Positions 26,298 to 36,959 of a stretch of 64,000 nucleotides of DNA are shown here, piece by piece. The DNA is from Phanerochaete sordida (taxonomy: Eukaryota > Basidiomycota > Agaricomycetes > Polyporales > Phanerochaetaceae), in contig BPQB01000006.1 of the NCBI GenBank assembly GCA_019973155.2, positions 744,001-808,000 on the forward strand. Direction: 5' to 3'. Made by a program: the position numbers and the translations under genes. How positions within the stretch are numbered: position 1 is the first letter of the stretch; the number at the start of each line of letters is the position of its first letter. The notes under the pieces were generated by a model. The model saw only the letters and a list, made by a program, of their open reading frames with translations. It was not told the DNA's origin and did not search any database.

Positions 26298-27070
26298 ACT
26301 TCATTCAGTACATCAGATATTAGAGGTAAGATTACGAGAGGGGCGTAGGGCGCGGTATACAGCCCAGCAGCAGGACATGAGGGTGCTCGATGAGCGTGCG
26401 CTCCAGCCTCAGGCGTGTTGGCGAGAAGAACGACCACGTGGGTGGAGCGCTTCAGCTGTGTTACGTCAGCACGCCACGAAGGTCGCTGCCATGGAGCGCC
26501 CGCTGCCCTCGGATTCCTCCGTCGCTGCGAGTTCGCCGCGGGCCTTCGCATGAAAGCGGCCTGCCGTCCAGGTACTTTTGCATGTACCTCTCATGTTAGC
26601 TAAGATCTCCCGCTCGCTCTGGACATAGGATCGAATACGATATTCCAGCTTAGCTTGCGGTAGAACGCTGAGCTTGCGCTGCCAAGCGGTCTGGGCCCAG
26701 CGCGGCAGAGCATGCACGCATTACGGCATCCCAACCTCCCGATAAGACAGGTGTCTTCTTTCGATAAATGAACTTCTAACGTGGAGCTCATGAACCTCTT
26801 CATGGCGAGTCGCTTACCCCTTTAGTCGTCCCATACAGTCATTTTTGGGCCTTGTGAGGCATATATAAGAAGTGTCTACGCGATACGCACGTCAGGCGTT
26901 CCTCCTTCTTTCCGTCCCCCCGCTCCGCTTCAGCTACAGGTATGTTTTCCGTCCCAATGCTTTGAAAATGTTACTGAGCCGGGCCTTCCCCGGACCAGCA
27001 GGAGGTGTAAAAGAACAGTAAGGGCACAAAGGACAAAGGACACGTCGTGTATCGCCTATCTCTGTTCAGA
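26298..27070. promoter_or_regulatory. Divergent intergenic region with TATA box (26861-26868)
   Basis: About 770 bp lie between the NADAR gene (-) and the next F-box-like gene (+). A good TATATAAG lies at about 26862-26869, some 200 bp before the ATG at 27071, followed by CT-rich leader sequence and a possible 5'UTR intron donor (GTATGT at about 26941). No exon is seen. Confidence 0.45.
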
Positions 27071-28903
27071 ATGGAGTGCGTAGCATTTTATTATTGCGTC
27101 TTGCCCTTTGCTGATTTGCTGACCACTCGTAGTGCGAATTCAGAAAAGCGACTGGAAGCGAAGCGCAAGCACAACGCGGGCATTCCTGCGGTCACTCTTA
27201 CCGCAGAGCTTCTCCTCGAAATCTTCAAGATCTACATTGCTCTGTGGACGTCTCTGACCGATCCGCAACTCCTCCCTGACACCGTGGAGAAGGGCATGGC
27301 TAGGCTGGCGGAACACTTCGAAGGTCGGCCGGCCCCGAGATATCTCCCGCGACATGGCTGGTCTGTCGCCTTGACGCAAGTCTGTCATCTCTGGAGGGAC
27401 GTCGCCATCAGTGAGCCTACCCTGTGGTCCAAGATCCCCGTGACCGCGTTCGCAGGATTTCCCACATTCTTTCAGAGGTCGAGTCCCATTACGGCGTTAT
27501 CTGTTCGGGGCTGTATGTATCCACGCGACGCCTGTGTTCTGCGAACGCACTGGGCGCGCGTACTCGAGCGCTCTGCAGACATCGTCGAACTCAGCATCGA
27601 CATCGACGGCCAGGACGCAGCGCCATTCGACGACATACCCGATGCCGCTTTCGCGGAGCTCAGAGGACTGCGCCTTGTCTCCCAGAGATTCGGCCAAGTC
27701 GCCCTTCCTGCCTTCGCGCAAGGCAACAACAGGTTTCCCTCTCTACGAGTTTTATCCACCGCTCTCTTCGCATTCCCTGCGGTCGCACCACTTTTTGCAT
27801 CCTCCCTTCACGCCGTCGACATTCACTGCAGCTCTCGCGCCGGACCGAATCGTGCTCAAACTTTCCCCTGGACCATGCTCCTGACTGCCCTACGCAACCT
27901 ACAGCAAGTCAAATATCTCTCCCTGAAGGACGTATATCCAGCTGGTCTTCCCCCAGTCGCCACCGACGCTCTGGCTCACATAGATCTGTCATATCTGCAG
28001 AGTCTTCGGCTGGATGGCTACGGCGTCGCTACTGCCCAGTTATTGAACACCATGGTCTTCCCTTCCAACACTAAAATCAATCTCTGCCTTACTGAGGACA
28101 GCCATGTCCCCATCAACCTCCAGCGACTCGCCGACGTTTATCGTGGCGATCGCGATATTCAAACTGTCGTTTCTCTCCTCGCGGAACGATTCGAAGGCTC
28201 GGACACATTCGCCCCTATCCCTGGTTTGCGCTCTGTTTGGCTCGGATGCTGTGACGAGTCCGAGGACGAAGACTTCGCCGTCATATGCGGCTGGTCCAAC
28301 GCTAAAGAGCCCGCTCCCCCGCCAGTAGACGCCTGGTTCACTCTTCACCCCGACATGCAACTCTCCTCCACCTCGTACACCTTTTCCGTCTTTCTCCAGC
28401 ATCTCGCTGCCCTCAGTCTGCTTTCCGGAGTCGAGAGGCTCGTCGTCGCTTCCGATAGGTGGCGTGTCAAGCAAGACCCTTGGATCGGTCTCTCGCGCTC
28501 TCTTCGACACGTGCGGGAGCTCGTCGTCCGAAGCTCGTGCGTCTGCACCCTTGGGGCCGCCATCGTGCAAGCCGCGCTTGGCGGAGACATTTTGTTCCCG
28601 GAACTCAAAATTCTGGCGCTCAGCAACATCCGCACGTCAGATGGTACGGCTAGCGGATCGGATGAGTACCCTTCCGGGTGGCTCGTCATGTTCGCTCGTG
28701 CCCTGGGGCATCGGGCGCAGCTGGGAGCACCGCCACTCGAAAGTGTGATCGTCGAGGAGGCGTACAACTTCGACGCTCGCAACCACCAGTCTCTCCGCAG
28801 CGTACTCATCGAAGCTGGTGTCGCAAAGGATGTCGAGTGGGACGGGGTAGTGCAGCGCTGGGTCCCGGAGCACTTCATGACCAAGTCATTTTTTGATTTC
28901 TGA
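27071..28903 (+). CDS. F-box/LRR-like protein 2
   Basis: A five-base first exon (27071-27075, ATGGA) is spliced to 27133-28903, giving 591 residues that start MDANSEKRLEAKRKHNAG. The F-box-like motif VTLTAELLLEIFKIYIALW is followed by a 40-residue insert and WSVALTQVCHLWRDVAISEP then TLWSKI, after which irregular Leu-rich repeats fill the protein to the end. The tail ...VAKDVEWDGVVQRWVPEHF is typical of basidiomycete F-box-like proteins (ending in an xVxWDG motif). It is a likely substrate receptor for an SCF ubiquitin ligase, by family. The ATG|GA..AG start-exon arrangement removes the need for any upstream frame. Confidence 0.8.
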   Translation: MECVAFYYCVLPFADLLTTRSANSEKRLEAKRKHNAGIPAVTLTAELLLEIFKIYIALWTSLTDPQLLPDTVEKGMARLAEHFEGRPAPRYLPRHGWSVALTQVCHLWRDVAISEPTLWSKIPVTAFAGFPTFFQRSSPITALSVRGCMYPRDACVLRTHWARVLERSADIVELSIDIDGQDAAPFDDIPDAAFAELRGLRLVSQRFGQVALPAFAQGNNRFPSLRVLSTALFAFPAVAPLFASSLHAVDIHCSSRAGPNRAQTFPWTMLLTALRNLQQVKYLSLKDVYPAGLPPVATDALAHIDLSYLQSLRLDGYGVATAQLLNTMVFPSNTKINLCLTEDSHVPINLQRLADVYRGDRDIQTVVSLLAERFEGSDTFAPIPGLRSVWLGCCDESEDEDFAVICGWSNAKEPAPPPVDAWFTLHPDMQLSSTSYTFSVFLQHLAALSLLSGVERLVVASDRWRVKQDPWIGLSRSLRHVRELVVRSSCVCTLGAAIVQAALGGDILFPELKILALSNIRTSDGTASGSDEYPSGWLVMFARALGHRAQLGAPPLESVIVEEAYNFDARNHQSLRSVLIEAGVAKDVEWDGVVQRWVPEHFMTKSFFDF

Positions 28904-29033
28904 ACGATAGGTCTTGTTGCATCATTTTGACGATGGACTTGCTCTCGTGCACTCTTGTAGCGATGCCATAGCAGGCGACCAGTATGATGTACTGTAAATA
29001 TATCTCGAGTCATTACGAGTCCTTACTACGCCA
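28904..29033. other. 3' flank of F-box-like gene 2
   Basis: This short AT-rich sequence with TGTAAATATAT-like elements near 28993 is probably a polyadenylation region. Confidence 0.35.
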
Positions 29034-29040
29034 AAAAGCT

Positions 29041-29110
29041 TCCTCTGAGCTGGGATCGAACCAGCGGCCTGTAATCATATAGTCACGATCCCATTCGAAC
29101 TGCGACAAAT
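29041..29110 (-). pseudogene. tRNA-like remnant with intact T-arm and Pol III terminator
   Basis: On the minus strand a perfect T-arm (GCTGG TTCGATC CCAGC) is followed by TCAGAGGA, which looks like the 3' acceptor strand, and then a TTTTT run at about 29035-29039. Upstream, a D-arm-like CGCAGTTCGAATGGGATCG is distorted. The anticodon stem is poor (GTGA/TTAC with an 8-nt loop), and I cannot find a matching 5' acceptor strand CCTCTGA. It is most likely a decayed tRNA gene, although an unusual intron could hide a real one. Confidence 0.45.
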
Positions 29111-29246
29111 TGAGAACCTTGCAGTCAGGTTGAAGTGAGGATTGGGGGCTCACTTTCCGCAAATCGCAAGACTTTTTAGCTATAAAAATCACAAAATATA
29201 CTCTGCACAGTGTACGACAACGTACGAGGAAACGGAGCAAAACGAG

Positions 29247-29335
29247 TCCCCTGAGCCTGGTTCGAACAGGCGACATTAAGATACCAGTGGATAACCAATT
29301 ACAGTCTTACGCTCTTCCAACTGAGCTATCAGGGG
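29247..29335 (-). tRNA. tRNA-Tyr (GTA) with 16-nt intron
   Basis: The minus-strand sequence folds as a complete cloverleaf: acceptor CCCCTGA/TCAGGGG with discriminator A, D-arm GCTC...GAGC, anticodon stem TAAGA/TCTTA and T-arm GCCTG TTCGAAC CAGGC. The anticodon loop CTGTAA places GTA at 34-36. A 16-nt intron follows position 37, the canonical place, leaving a 73-nt mature tRNA. A TTTT terminator follows on the minus strand (about 29239-29242). Nuclear tRNA-Tyr genes of eukaryotes nearly always carry such an intron. Confidence 0.95.
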
Positions 29336-29533
29336 CGTGGTGGAGCACTGCGCCTGTAGTATCTGAGCCTGGCGGCTTCGGAATCGGAGAGCTGATCCTC
29401 AGGTGCGCGTCTGACACCACGTGCGCAGCCTAATGAAGCGCGTGCACGCAAGAAGCGCTGTCTGTTGCTCGCCTTGACTTCACCCCTTCAGCTGCCCAAC
29501 GAACGAGATCAGCCACAGTACCTGATATACGCC

Positions 29534-32500
29534 ATGGAGAGGGAGGTCCAGCAGCTCGTAGATATGGTGCGCCTACTCTTCTATTACCTCCGTGGGCTGT
29601 CCTGAAGTCAGTACAGGGGGCGACTCCCGCCCAAGCACGAGCAGCTCTCAAGAAATACAACGACGTTATGCAGGCGGCAGAGCGCATCTTCGACGGCGCG
29701 TTCGATCATATCACGGACGACTCTGAAGACGTGGAGATGAAGTCTGTGAGCGAACGCGCCCCCAGCACGAGCATAACGCGCACAGCGGTGGGTACACGCG
29801 CCGCCACGCCACGATGGGACCATGCTCATGTATGCGCTGCAGACACCTGACGATGATGAAGACGGCGCGGGGGACGACGATGAGGACGGTTACGGGGACG
29901 ACGCGGAAGAGGACGACGACGAGAACGAATACAGTGAGTGCCTGTGCTAGGAAACGGAGGCTATGTTTACACTGTCTCCCCGTGTAGTGGACTACGACTC
30001 CGACTATGAGCCTACGAAAGGAGATTCTGGGCAAGGCGCGTCCACAGCTGATCCGTACGCGGGTAAGTAGTCCTCGAACGTCTGAAATCATCACGCTCAT
30101 GTGATAATCAGGTATCTTCTTCTCCAAGGACAGGCGCGAGGAAGTCATCGAAGTAGAGGAAGACCCGGATGTTGTAACGGTGTCCCTCGGCAAGGAGAAG
30201 GAGAAGGTCAAGCTGATGACCCAAGGTCAATGGATGAAGGGGTGTCCCGAGGGCGGCGAACAGGGCTTCCTGTTCAGCCAATATCATGAACTGTCCGAAG
30301 GACGATGTCCCTGTCCTCACGGCTGCGGTGCGACAGTGCCCCGCCAAAAGCAGGATTTCTTCGCACTCTTCGTAAGTCATATCAAACACAGACAGTATCT
30401 GCACGCGATGCTCAACGACCACAGTCGGACTTCTCAACCTATATCATGCACCTTCGGAAGATCGCTCCGCGAAAGTGCGCCACTTGCCGGAAGCCATTCT
30501 GTTTTGCCTGTGGCGAACCCATGTCTGAAGCAGACCAGAAAGACTCGGAGTGCTTGTTCCACTGTCCGAACCTGCAAGGCGTCATACTGGGGGTCGGCCT
30601 TGCCATGGTGGAAGAGACGTACTTGGACGAGAGGCTGGAAAAGGTTGATGACAAGATTGCGAAGCCAGCGGCTGGTCGGCGCCGTAAGGCCGCTGACACT
30701 CCATCGCCCCACGGCAGCGCGTCGATGGACGACGATGACTTCGTGGTACCTGGCATAGGCAAGAAAGCCAAGCTGGGCACTGGTTATGCCGGAGACGTTC
30801 GCGAAGACGTACGTGTATATGCCATCACAACTAGTCAGCTATACTCAATGACGAACCCACAGCACTCCGGTCAAATTGAAGCTCTGGCCGCGCAGAAGCT
30901 GAAAGACGAGAAGCTAGCAAACTTGCTGAAGAGCGTTCGCATGTATTTGCCGAATTTGAACCGCGACGGCGGTGGAAAGTCCTGTGACTACCTTCCACAT
31001 CCGACCACTCTTGCACACCTGCGGAGACGATTCAACTTCGTCAGCAGCCAGCTTCTTCGTAATGATTCTTTGCTGGATATGTCCGAGCGCTCTGCCCTGT
31101 ATTTTGAGCTCCTCGAATGGTTGGAGGTGCGTGTATTCCACACTATGTACGCACCCATTATTCATCGCGAACGCACGTTCAGACAATCTCCTGCCACGAA
31201 GCTCTCGCGAGCATGATGGCCATGCCCATCATGGTTCCGTCTTCCGTCAAGAGTGTCACAACCCGTAAATCCTCCAAGTCAGGGCCCCAAATACGCGAGC
31301 GGACCATCGTCTACGAGGGCTCGTCGGGCCCGCGTGAGCTCCTGGAAGCCATCGTCATACAGGCGCAAGCTGCTATGAAGGGCCTCGAGGCGGGCGCGAA
31401 GGCAGCTGAGGGAAAGGCGGAGATGACCGAGGATCAGAAGCGACAGACCTCCGACGACAAGGGCAAGGGCAAAGACACGCCGAAGGTCTCTTCCGAGGAG
31501 AATGCGAAGCTGCTCGGATTCTGCAAGCGCATCCTTGGGACCGCGAAAGCGATCGACCGCTCGCTGCGCGAGACGAAGGGCGATAAATTCGTCGAGCGAC
31601 TGCATGCGGCGTTGCCGAAGATCCCGGGCACGTCCAGAGGCCAGGAGGGCGCGGACGTTATCGTCGGTGCGAAAGACTCGGATGAGGATGTGGAGAAGGC
31701 GTACGTGGACTGGGCCGGCCGTGTCAGGTTCGAGTACTGCGACCTCACGATCCCGCCTGCGCAGGATGCGCCCGAGGACGAGACGCCGCACTACAAGTTC
31801 TTCTACAACACGGAGGCCCGGATGCTGGCAAACTCGGACATTCCCAGGCGGTCGCTGGCTATCGCCAAGGAGGTACGTCATTCTCGCTCGTTGTCGAGCG
31901 AGCAATCTACTAACCTGTGTCACACTCGTAGCTCGCTGTTCTTACTACCAACCTCCCCGTGGCTTGGAATTCGTCTATCTTCCTGCGAGTAGACGAGACT
32001 CGTGTCGACGTCATCAAGGCATTGATTACTGGTCCAGAAGGGACGCCGTAAGTGACGCTGAAACTGCTTCAGTGTTCTCGCCGCTCACGCTCAAGTTTAT
32101 GTTATCAGATACTACAATGGCTGGTGCGTCCGTTAAAACAGCAATGATCATGATCTGCAGACTGAAGTACGAACACAGTTACCTGTTTGATATCTTCCTC
32201 GGACCAAGCTACAATCAGTCGCCACCAAGCGTGAAGTACATGACGGTCAGTCTCGCTTCTATTTTTTACCGAGGAACAGAAGGTACTCACATGCTGCCAG
32301 ACCAACGGCGGAAAGTATCGTTTCAACCCGAACTTGTACGCTGATGGTAAAGTCTGCCTGTCGCTCCTCGGCACTTGGTCAGGGCCGGGTTGGGTCGCAG
32401 GACGGTCCACGCTGCTTCAGGTGAGTGTATTAGCTTCGTGTTTGCAGGATATTACTGAGCTGTGCCCCAGGTACTTATCTCAATACAATCTATGATTCTC

Positions 32501-33002
32501 TGCGACGAGCCATACCTCAACGAGCCCGCATGGGCAAGCTGCGCTGGGACAGCACAGTCGAAAGCCTGTAAGTGCATCCTCGCCCTTTACCTCAATCAAG
32601 CTTGACAAGCCTCTGTTAGATTCCGCCAACGTCCGAAGAATGGTTGTTCGCACAGCTGTACGTACCATCAACTGAGAGCGGTCATATACACCAGTAGCTC
32701 ATACTGCGCGATTACAGATGTTGAATAACCTCAAAAACCCAGTTGAGCCCTTCGAAGACGTGATTCGCACCCATTTCCGCCTCAAGGCGCGGTCTATCAC
32801 GAAGCAGCTCGATGAATGGCTGGAGGAGGATGATGGCCGTGGATTGAACTCTGATGGAGGCATGCCACATAGCCATGGAGGCACACCGAGGGCGTCGTCG
32901 AGTGGGAACGGGTTCAGGGAGGATGTTGAGGAGCTGAAGTCTCTCTTGGCAAGACTCGCAGCAGGAGAGGATATCAGCGAGGCAAGCTCATCGCGATCAT
33001 AA
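29534..33002 (+). CDS. BIRC6-like E2 ubiquitin-conjugating enzyme with UBA and Cys-rich (IBR-like) region
   Basis: The start ATG 29534 ([11 protein letters not shown]) opens a UBA-like domain that continues with [20 protein letters not shown] and [12 protein letters not shown] poly-Asp/Glu stretch follows (29850-29935), then [33 protein letters not shown] and, after a 53-nt intron, [18 protein letters not shown]...CLFHC, which look like Zn-binding RING/IBR-type clusters. The C-terminal third is an E2 fold: [40 protein letters not shown], then [19 protein letters not shown] with the catalytic Cys codon at 32355-32357, [20 protein letters not shown] and the BIRC6-type extension [18 protein letters not shown]. 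The asparagine of HPN is kept as NPN. No BIR domain is seen. About ten short introns; stop TAA 33000-33002. Confidence 0.88.
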
Positions 33003-33423
33003 TGCTCTCTGCAAACGGACTTCTACGCAATACAGTACGTATACATCTTGGGCAAGCTGGTGGTGTTTTCGGAGTACATTTTCTTGCTAGCACTGTCAAC
33101 GGTTGTAACTCTACGAATATACCAACTACATTTCGAAAGTACTAGTACGCTGCCGTAAATATCCTTGTCGATGTTTGCTCGTCGCGTCCGACGACGCGGA
33201 GATCTGCGCATGTGATTATATGCGCGCGAGCGTGCCACAATGTCCACCGTATTTCCGGCCACTCTTCCGTCCGCCGTCTTTCCGTTGTGACGCACGTCCC
33301 GCTGGTGTCGACCCCGCTAACCTTGTACCACCCATGCGCTGTTTCATCTTGCTTCACGACCACGACCACGGCCCTCCCTAGACACCGTTTGTGGGCGTTC
33401 TTTGCGCATAGACTGTTAGAACT
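33003..33423. other. Intergenic spacer, no gene seen
   Basis: About 420 bp between two rightward genes contain AT-rich sequence just after the E2 stop and pyrimidine-rich sequence before the carrier start. Nothing else is recognisable. Confidence 0.35.
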
Positions 33424-34742
33424 ATGGTCAACGACGGCCTCATCCACGCGGCTGCGGGCGCGGCGGGAGGGATGGTTGCAATGACCGCGACATAGTAAGC
33501 AGCACGCCCCTGCTGCAAAGCGTCCCGTGTTCTGAACGGCCATATAAGTCCCCTCGTCGTCGTGTCGACTCGAGAGAGCGTCGACACACAGGACTCCAAC
33601 AAGGCCAAGAAGGCGAGTCTTGCGGACAACCTGACTATGGCGTACGCACCCAGCTCACCATTCGCGGCAGTCTATCTTGGAGGCCCTGCAGGCGATTAGA
33701 AAGGACAAAGGGTGGTCAGCCTTGTACCGCGGTATTGGCCCTTGCCTCGTCGCCGTTGCTGTGACAAATGGGTATGTCCCGTACTCGCTTCCTTGCACGG
33801 CCAGCTCAAGTATGGCGTAGATTCTACTACTTCTTCTATGAGAACATGAGAGGAGCCATCCTTAAGTCTCGCGAGGGAAGCAAGGCTTTGAGCACCCTAG
33901 AGTCCATGTTAGCGGGGTTCGTCGCGGGTGCGTCTCTCTTCGTGCTTAACGACTTCGCATGTTAAGTGATATCTGCTCAGGATCGTGCACGTCTATCCTC
34001 AGCAACCCTGTATGGGTCGTTCAGACCACTCAGATCGGGCAAGACGCATCAGGCCAGTCCAAGTCGCGAATGGGCGTGATGCAGACGATCAGCACTCTCC
34101 TCAAGAACCACGGCATCTCAGCGTTCTTCCGCGGGGTCGGGCCCGCCCTTGTCCTTGTGGTAAACCCTATCATCCAGTACACTGTCTTTGAACAGTTGAA
34201 GAACATGCTCATCAAGAGGCGTACCGCGAAGCTCCGTGCTGGGGGTCTGTCGACCGCCGTCGCTGTCCTCACTGACCTAGATTATTTTCTGCTTGGGGCA
34301 TTGTCAAAACTTGGTAGGTGGCGCTGAAATTCTGTTGGTCTTGATGGCTCACTGTGTCCCCACAGTTGCAACCGGACTATCGTACCCCTACATGTACGCT
34401 TATACCCCTCTTCCGGCTCTAAATAGTCGTTCTCATACTTGCTTTGTCTCAGAGTTGTCAAGAACAGGCTGCAAGCTGGCTCCGAGGAAGCGAAGCGCTA
34501 CAGATCGGCGCTGCATGGCGTGCTGACCATCGCAAGGGAGGAGGGTATGGAGGGACTGTACCGAGGCTTGAGTTCCAAGCTGTTGCAGAGCGTCCTCACT
34601 GCTGCGATTCTCTTCGCAAGTCAGAAGCGGATTTACGAATTGACCAAGCAGGTACGAGACGTTCGCATCCCCAATGTCATTTTTTTGATGTTCAGTCGTC
34701 CTTTGCCAGGTTCTTGCTACTGCACCTGTACTCGCCAAGTAA
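33424..34742 (+). CDS. Mitochondrial-carrier-family protein, peroxisomal PMP47/ANT1 type
   Basis: Eight exons (33424-33494, 33549-33612, 33671-33771, 33821-33927, 33981-34313, 34366-34393, 34453-34651, 34710-34742) give 311 residues. The start MVNDGLIHAAAGAAGGMVAM, the repeat signatures YPLVVVSTR, SNPVWVVQTTQ and YPYIVVKNRLQAG, and three pairs of TM helices with RGIGPCL, RGVGPALVLVVNP and RGLSSKLLQ mark an SLC25 carrier. The degenerate first signature (no acidic residue after the Pro) and PVWVV in the second are typical of peroxisomal ATP/AMP carriers (PMP47, ANT1, SLC25A17). The second intron (33613-33670) begins with GC, not GT. Adenine nucleotide transport into peroxisomes is inferred from the family. 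Confidence 0.88.
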
Positions 34743-35046
34743 TATTTACTCATAATACACAGCTCGCTCATCCGTCATCCATGTGTGAGTGAGAGGGCTT
34801 GGACAGGGCGTGCCGCCAGGCTATCATGTGAATTTCGCACGGCGCGAGGAGAGCGGTAGGCGCCTCGAAGCCGCGTTGGCTCTCACCACGACTTGCAGAT
34901 TACATCCGTGAACAGTCTTCCCGCTTGCACCAGCCGCACGTACGACTAGCTTACTATCTTGTGCCTTGCGCTGTTATAAGGTCAGATGGGACCCTGAATT
35001 ATGCGACTATGCTAATCGGTACTCCGCAGGTCGAATCAGACTGGAC
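34743..35046. other. Short intergenic region before F-box-like gene 3
   Basis: This is the 304-bp promoter/leader region of the next gene. The reading frame stays open upstream of ATG 35047 to a TTG at 34966, but no ATG is available there. Confidence 0.35.
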
Positions 35047-36959
35047 ATGACTTCGCGTCCAGCAGCACGAGTCTCAGCATCTATCAAGTCCTTGCCAGCA
35101 GAGGTTTTAGCGGAGGTATTTGTGCTAAGCTGCGCGGTCCACGCAGAATTCAACGATTGGTGCGAAGTCAATATCCCTGTAGTGGAGTATACTGGTATCC
35201 GTACTGCTGTTGAAACTCTTGCGTGGGAGGACGAAGGAGGGAGTGCCGAAGAACCACTGCTCCCCCAAGCGACACATCCAGAGCCATACGCTTGCCTGCC
35301 TCTCTCTCTGGTGTGTCGACATTGGCGCGCCGTAGTGCTCGAGTGCGGCGCACTTTGGTGCAACATCATTATCACATCCGGATCATTATCGTGGACGACA
35401 ACGCTCCTCTCGCGTTCCAAAGAACATCCTGTCAACGTCGCCTGTAAATTCTCTCTAAATCAGCATATCTGTGTCCACCAAGTTGACGCTTGCACCATCG
35501 CATTGAAGCAGCTACACCGAGTTCGTTCCCTCCGACTCTCATCCTCCGCCCCCTTTGAGACAAAGAGCGATCTGGCTTCTATACTTACCTCCGCCTCATA
35601 TGCCCCTTCGCTCCAGAACCTTCATATCTTCCATCACTTGCACACCCTAGGTATCGCACGCACTTGGACTTGCCCTCGTCTTAAGACATACGAGGGGCAT
35701 TGCGGCAAAGGCCTTCCATGGACACGACCTCCACCATTCCCAGTCCAATCATCCTTAACACGATTTGTATGGCGCCCTACGACATACATCAACGGCACCA
35801 AGCCCGCTTCGCATGAACTATATGCAGTCCTCCGGCAGCTACCTGTCCTGGAACACCTGCAAGTCGACCTATCCCGCCGGTACAGTCATCAAACGCCCGG
35901 CACCTCGCTCACAGATCTTGTCACGGATGCAAAACGAATTCACCTTCCTCGCCTTCGACGCGTGATCCTCGACGGTAGTATCCAGCCTTGTTCAGAAATC
36001 CTCGATATCATAGACTTCCCGGCAGAGGTCGCACACGTCACGGTCAGCTCACCTTCAAGTATCGGTTATGTTGGCTATGCTGGACCGAGCATTTGGTCTT
36101 CTGTCCCCACCTTTGAATCCGATCGCCATCGCGGCCAGTACCTTCCACCGCCCCGAGGATACGGGACAGAGCCTTTCGCCGTCATGGAGTTCACGCTCGT
36201 CGACGACTGCGACAATGCCGTGATCTGCGGATGGCGCGACCTTGTGCCAACTACATTTCCTGGGTCACAAGACGTCGAAGATGACCACAGACAGCTGCAA
36301 GAGCAAGCTGCGTCTTACGGTCGCGGTGTTGAACTATACGTACCGACGTCATTTTTCGAGACCTACATGCGACAGCTCCTGGCCCCTTTCTCGATGAGCC
36401 ACGTCCAAATCCTTTGCCTGCGAGAGCCATGGGTGGCCTGGGACGAGCAGTGGACGACAATGTTACCGGTATTCATCAATGTCCACACACTCTGCCTTGA
36501 TAGACTCCGCGTTCAAACCTTGGTAGATGCCATTCTGCGAGTTGAGACAAACGAGGAAGGAGCCTTAGTTCGGCATCATTTCCCCCGTCTCAAGCGGCTG
36601 AGACTGAGCAGGATGGTCTTCAGTGACCGCAATGTCTCGCGATTTTGCCCTCCTAGTGCGCCCCTAGTTCCTCTGCTTCGTCCACACGACTCTGACATAC
36701 CTTACCGATTGCAGTTGGCACTTTCGACGACTTACTGGCCAAGGCCCTTGCTCCCCACATAGCGGTAGGCCCCGTCAGTCTCGAGAGCCTGACCGTGGTA
36801 CGCTGCCAGTCCTTGACTAGGGCAGATCTCGTTTCATTGCGAGATAGAGTTCGTGTCGTCCTCTGGGATGGCTGTTCAGCCGAGAACGGCCTCCCTACGG
36901 CCAGCTCCAGTACGTCTCAGATAAAATGTGCAGACAAGATAACTCATATTCCGCTCTAG
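35047..36959 (+). CDS. F-box/LRR-like protein 3
   Basis: Exons 35047-36655 and 36715-36959 give 617 residues. MTSRPAARVSASIKSLPAEV leads into the F-box motif LPAEVLAEVFVLSCAVH; after an 85-residue acidic insert comes LPLSLVCRHWRAVVLECGAL and WCNIII, then irregular Leu-rich repeats. Without the intron the frame would stop at 36760-36762. The GTGCGC...TTGCAG splice (A|TT = Ile) instead continues into GTFDDLLAKALAPHIAVGPV and VSLESLTVVRCQSLTRADLV, with VVLWDGC near the end and a stop TAG at 36957-36959, an ending of the same style as the other F-box-like proteins here. A role as an SCF substrate adaptor is inferred from the family. Confidence 0.76.

Noticed and set aside
34966..35046. Upstream extension of F-box-like protein 3
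   Set aside because: The frame there opens with TTG, not ATG; the first ATG is at 35047.
36716..36762. Stop of F-box-like gene 3 at 36762
   Set aside because: It results from reading through an intron; splicing at 36655/36715 extends the protein to 36959 with family-like sequence.
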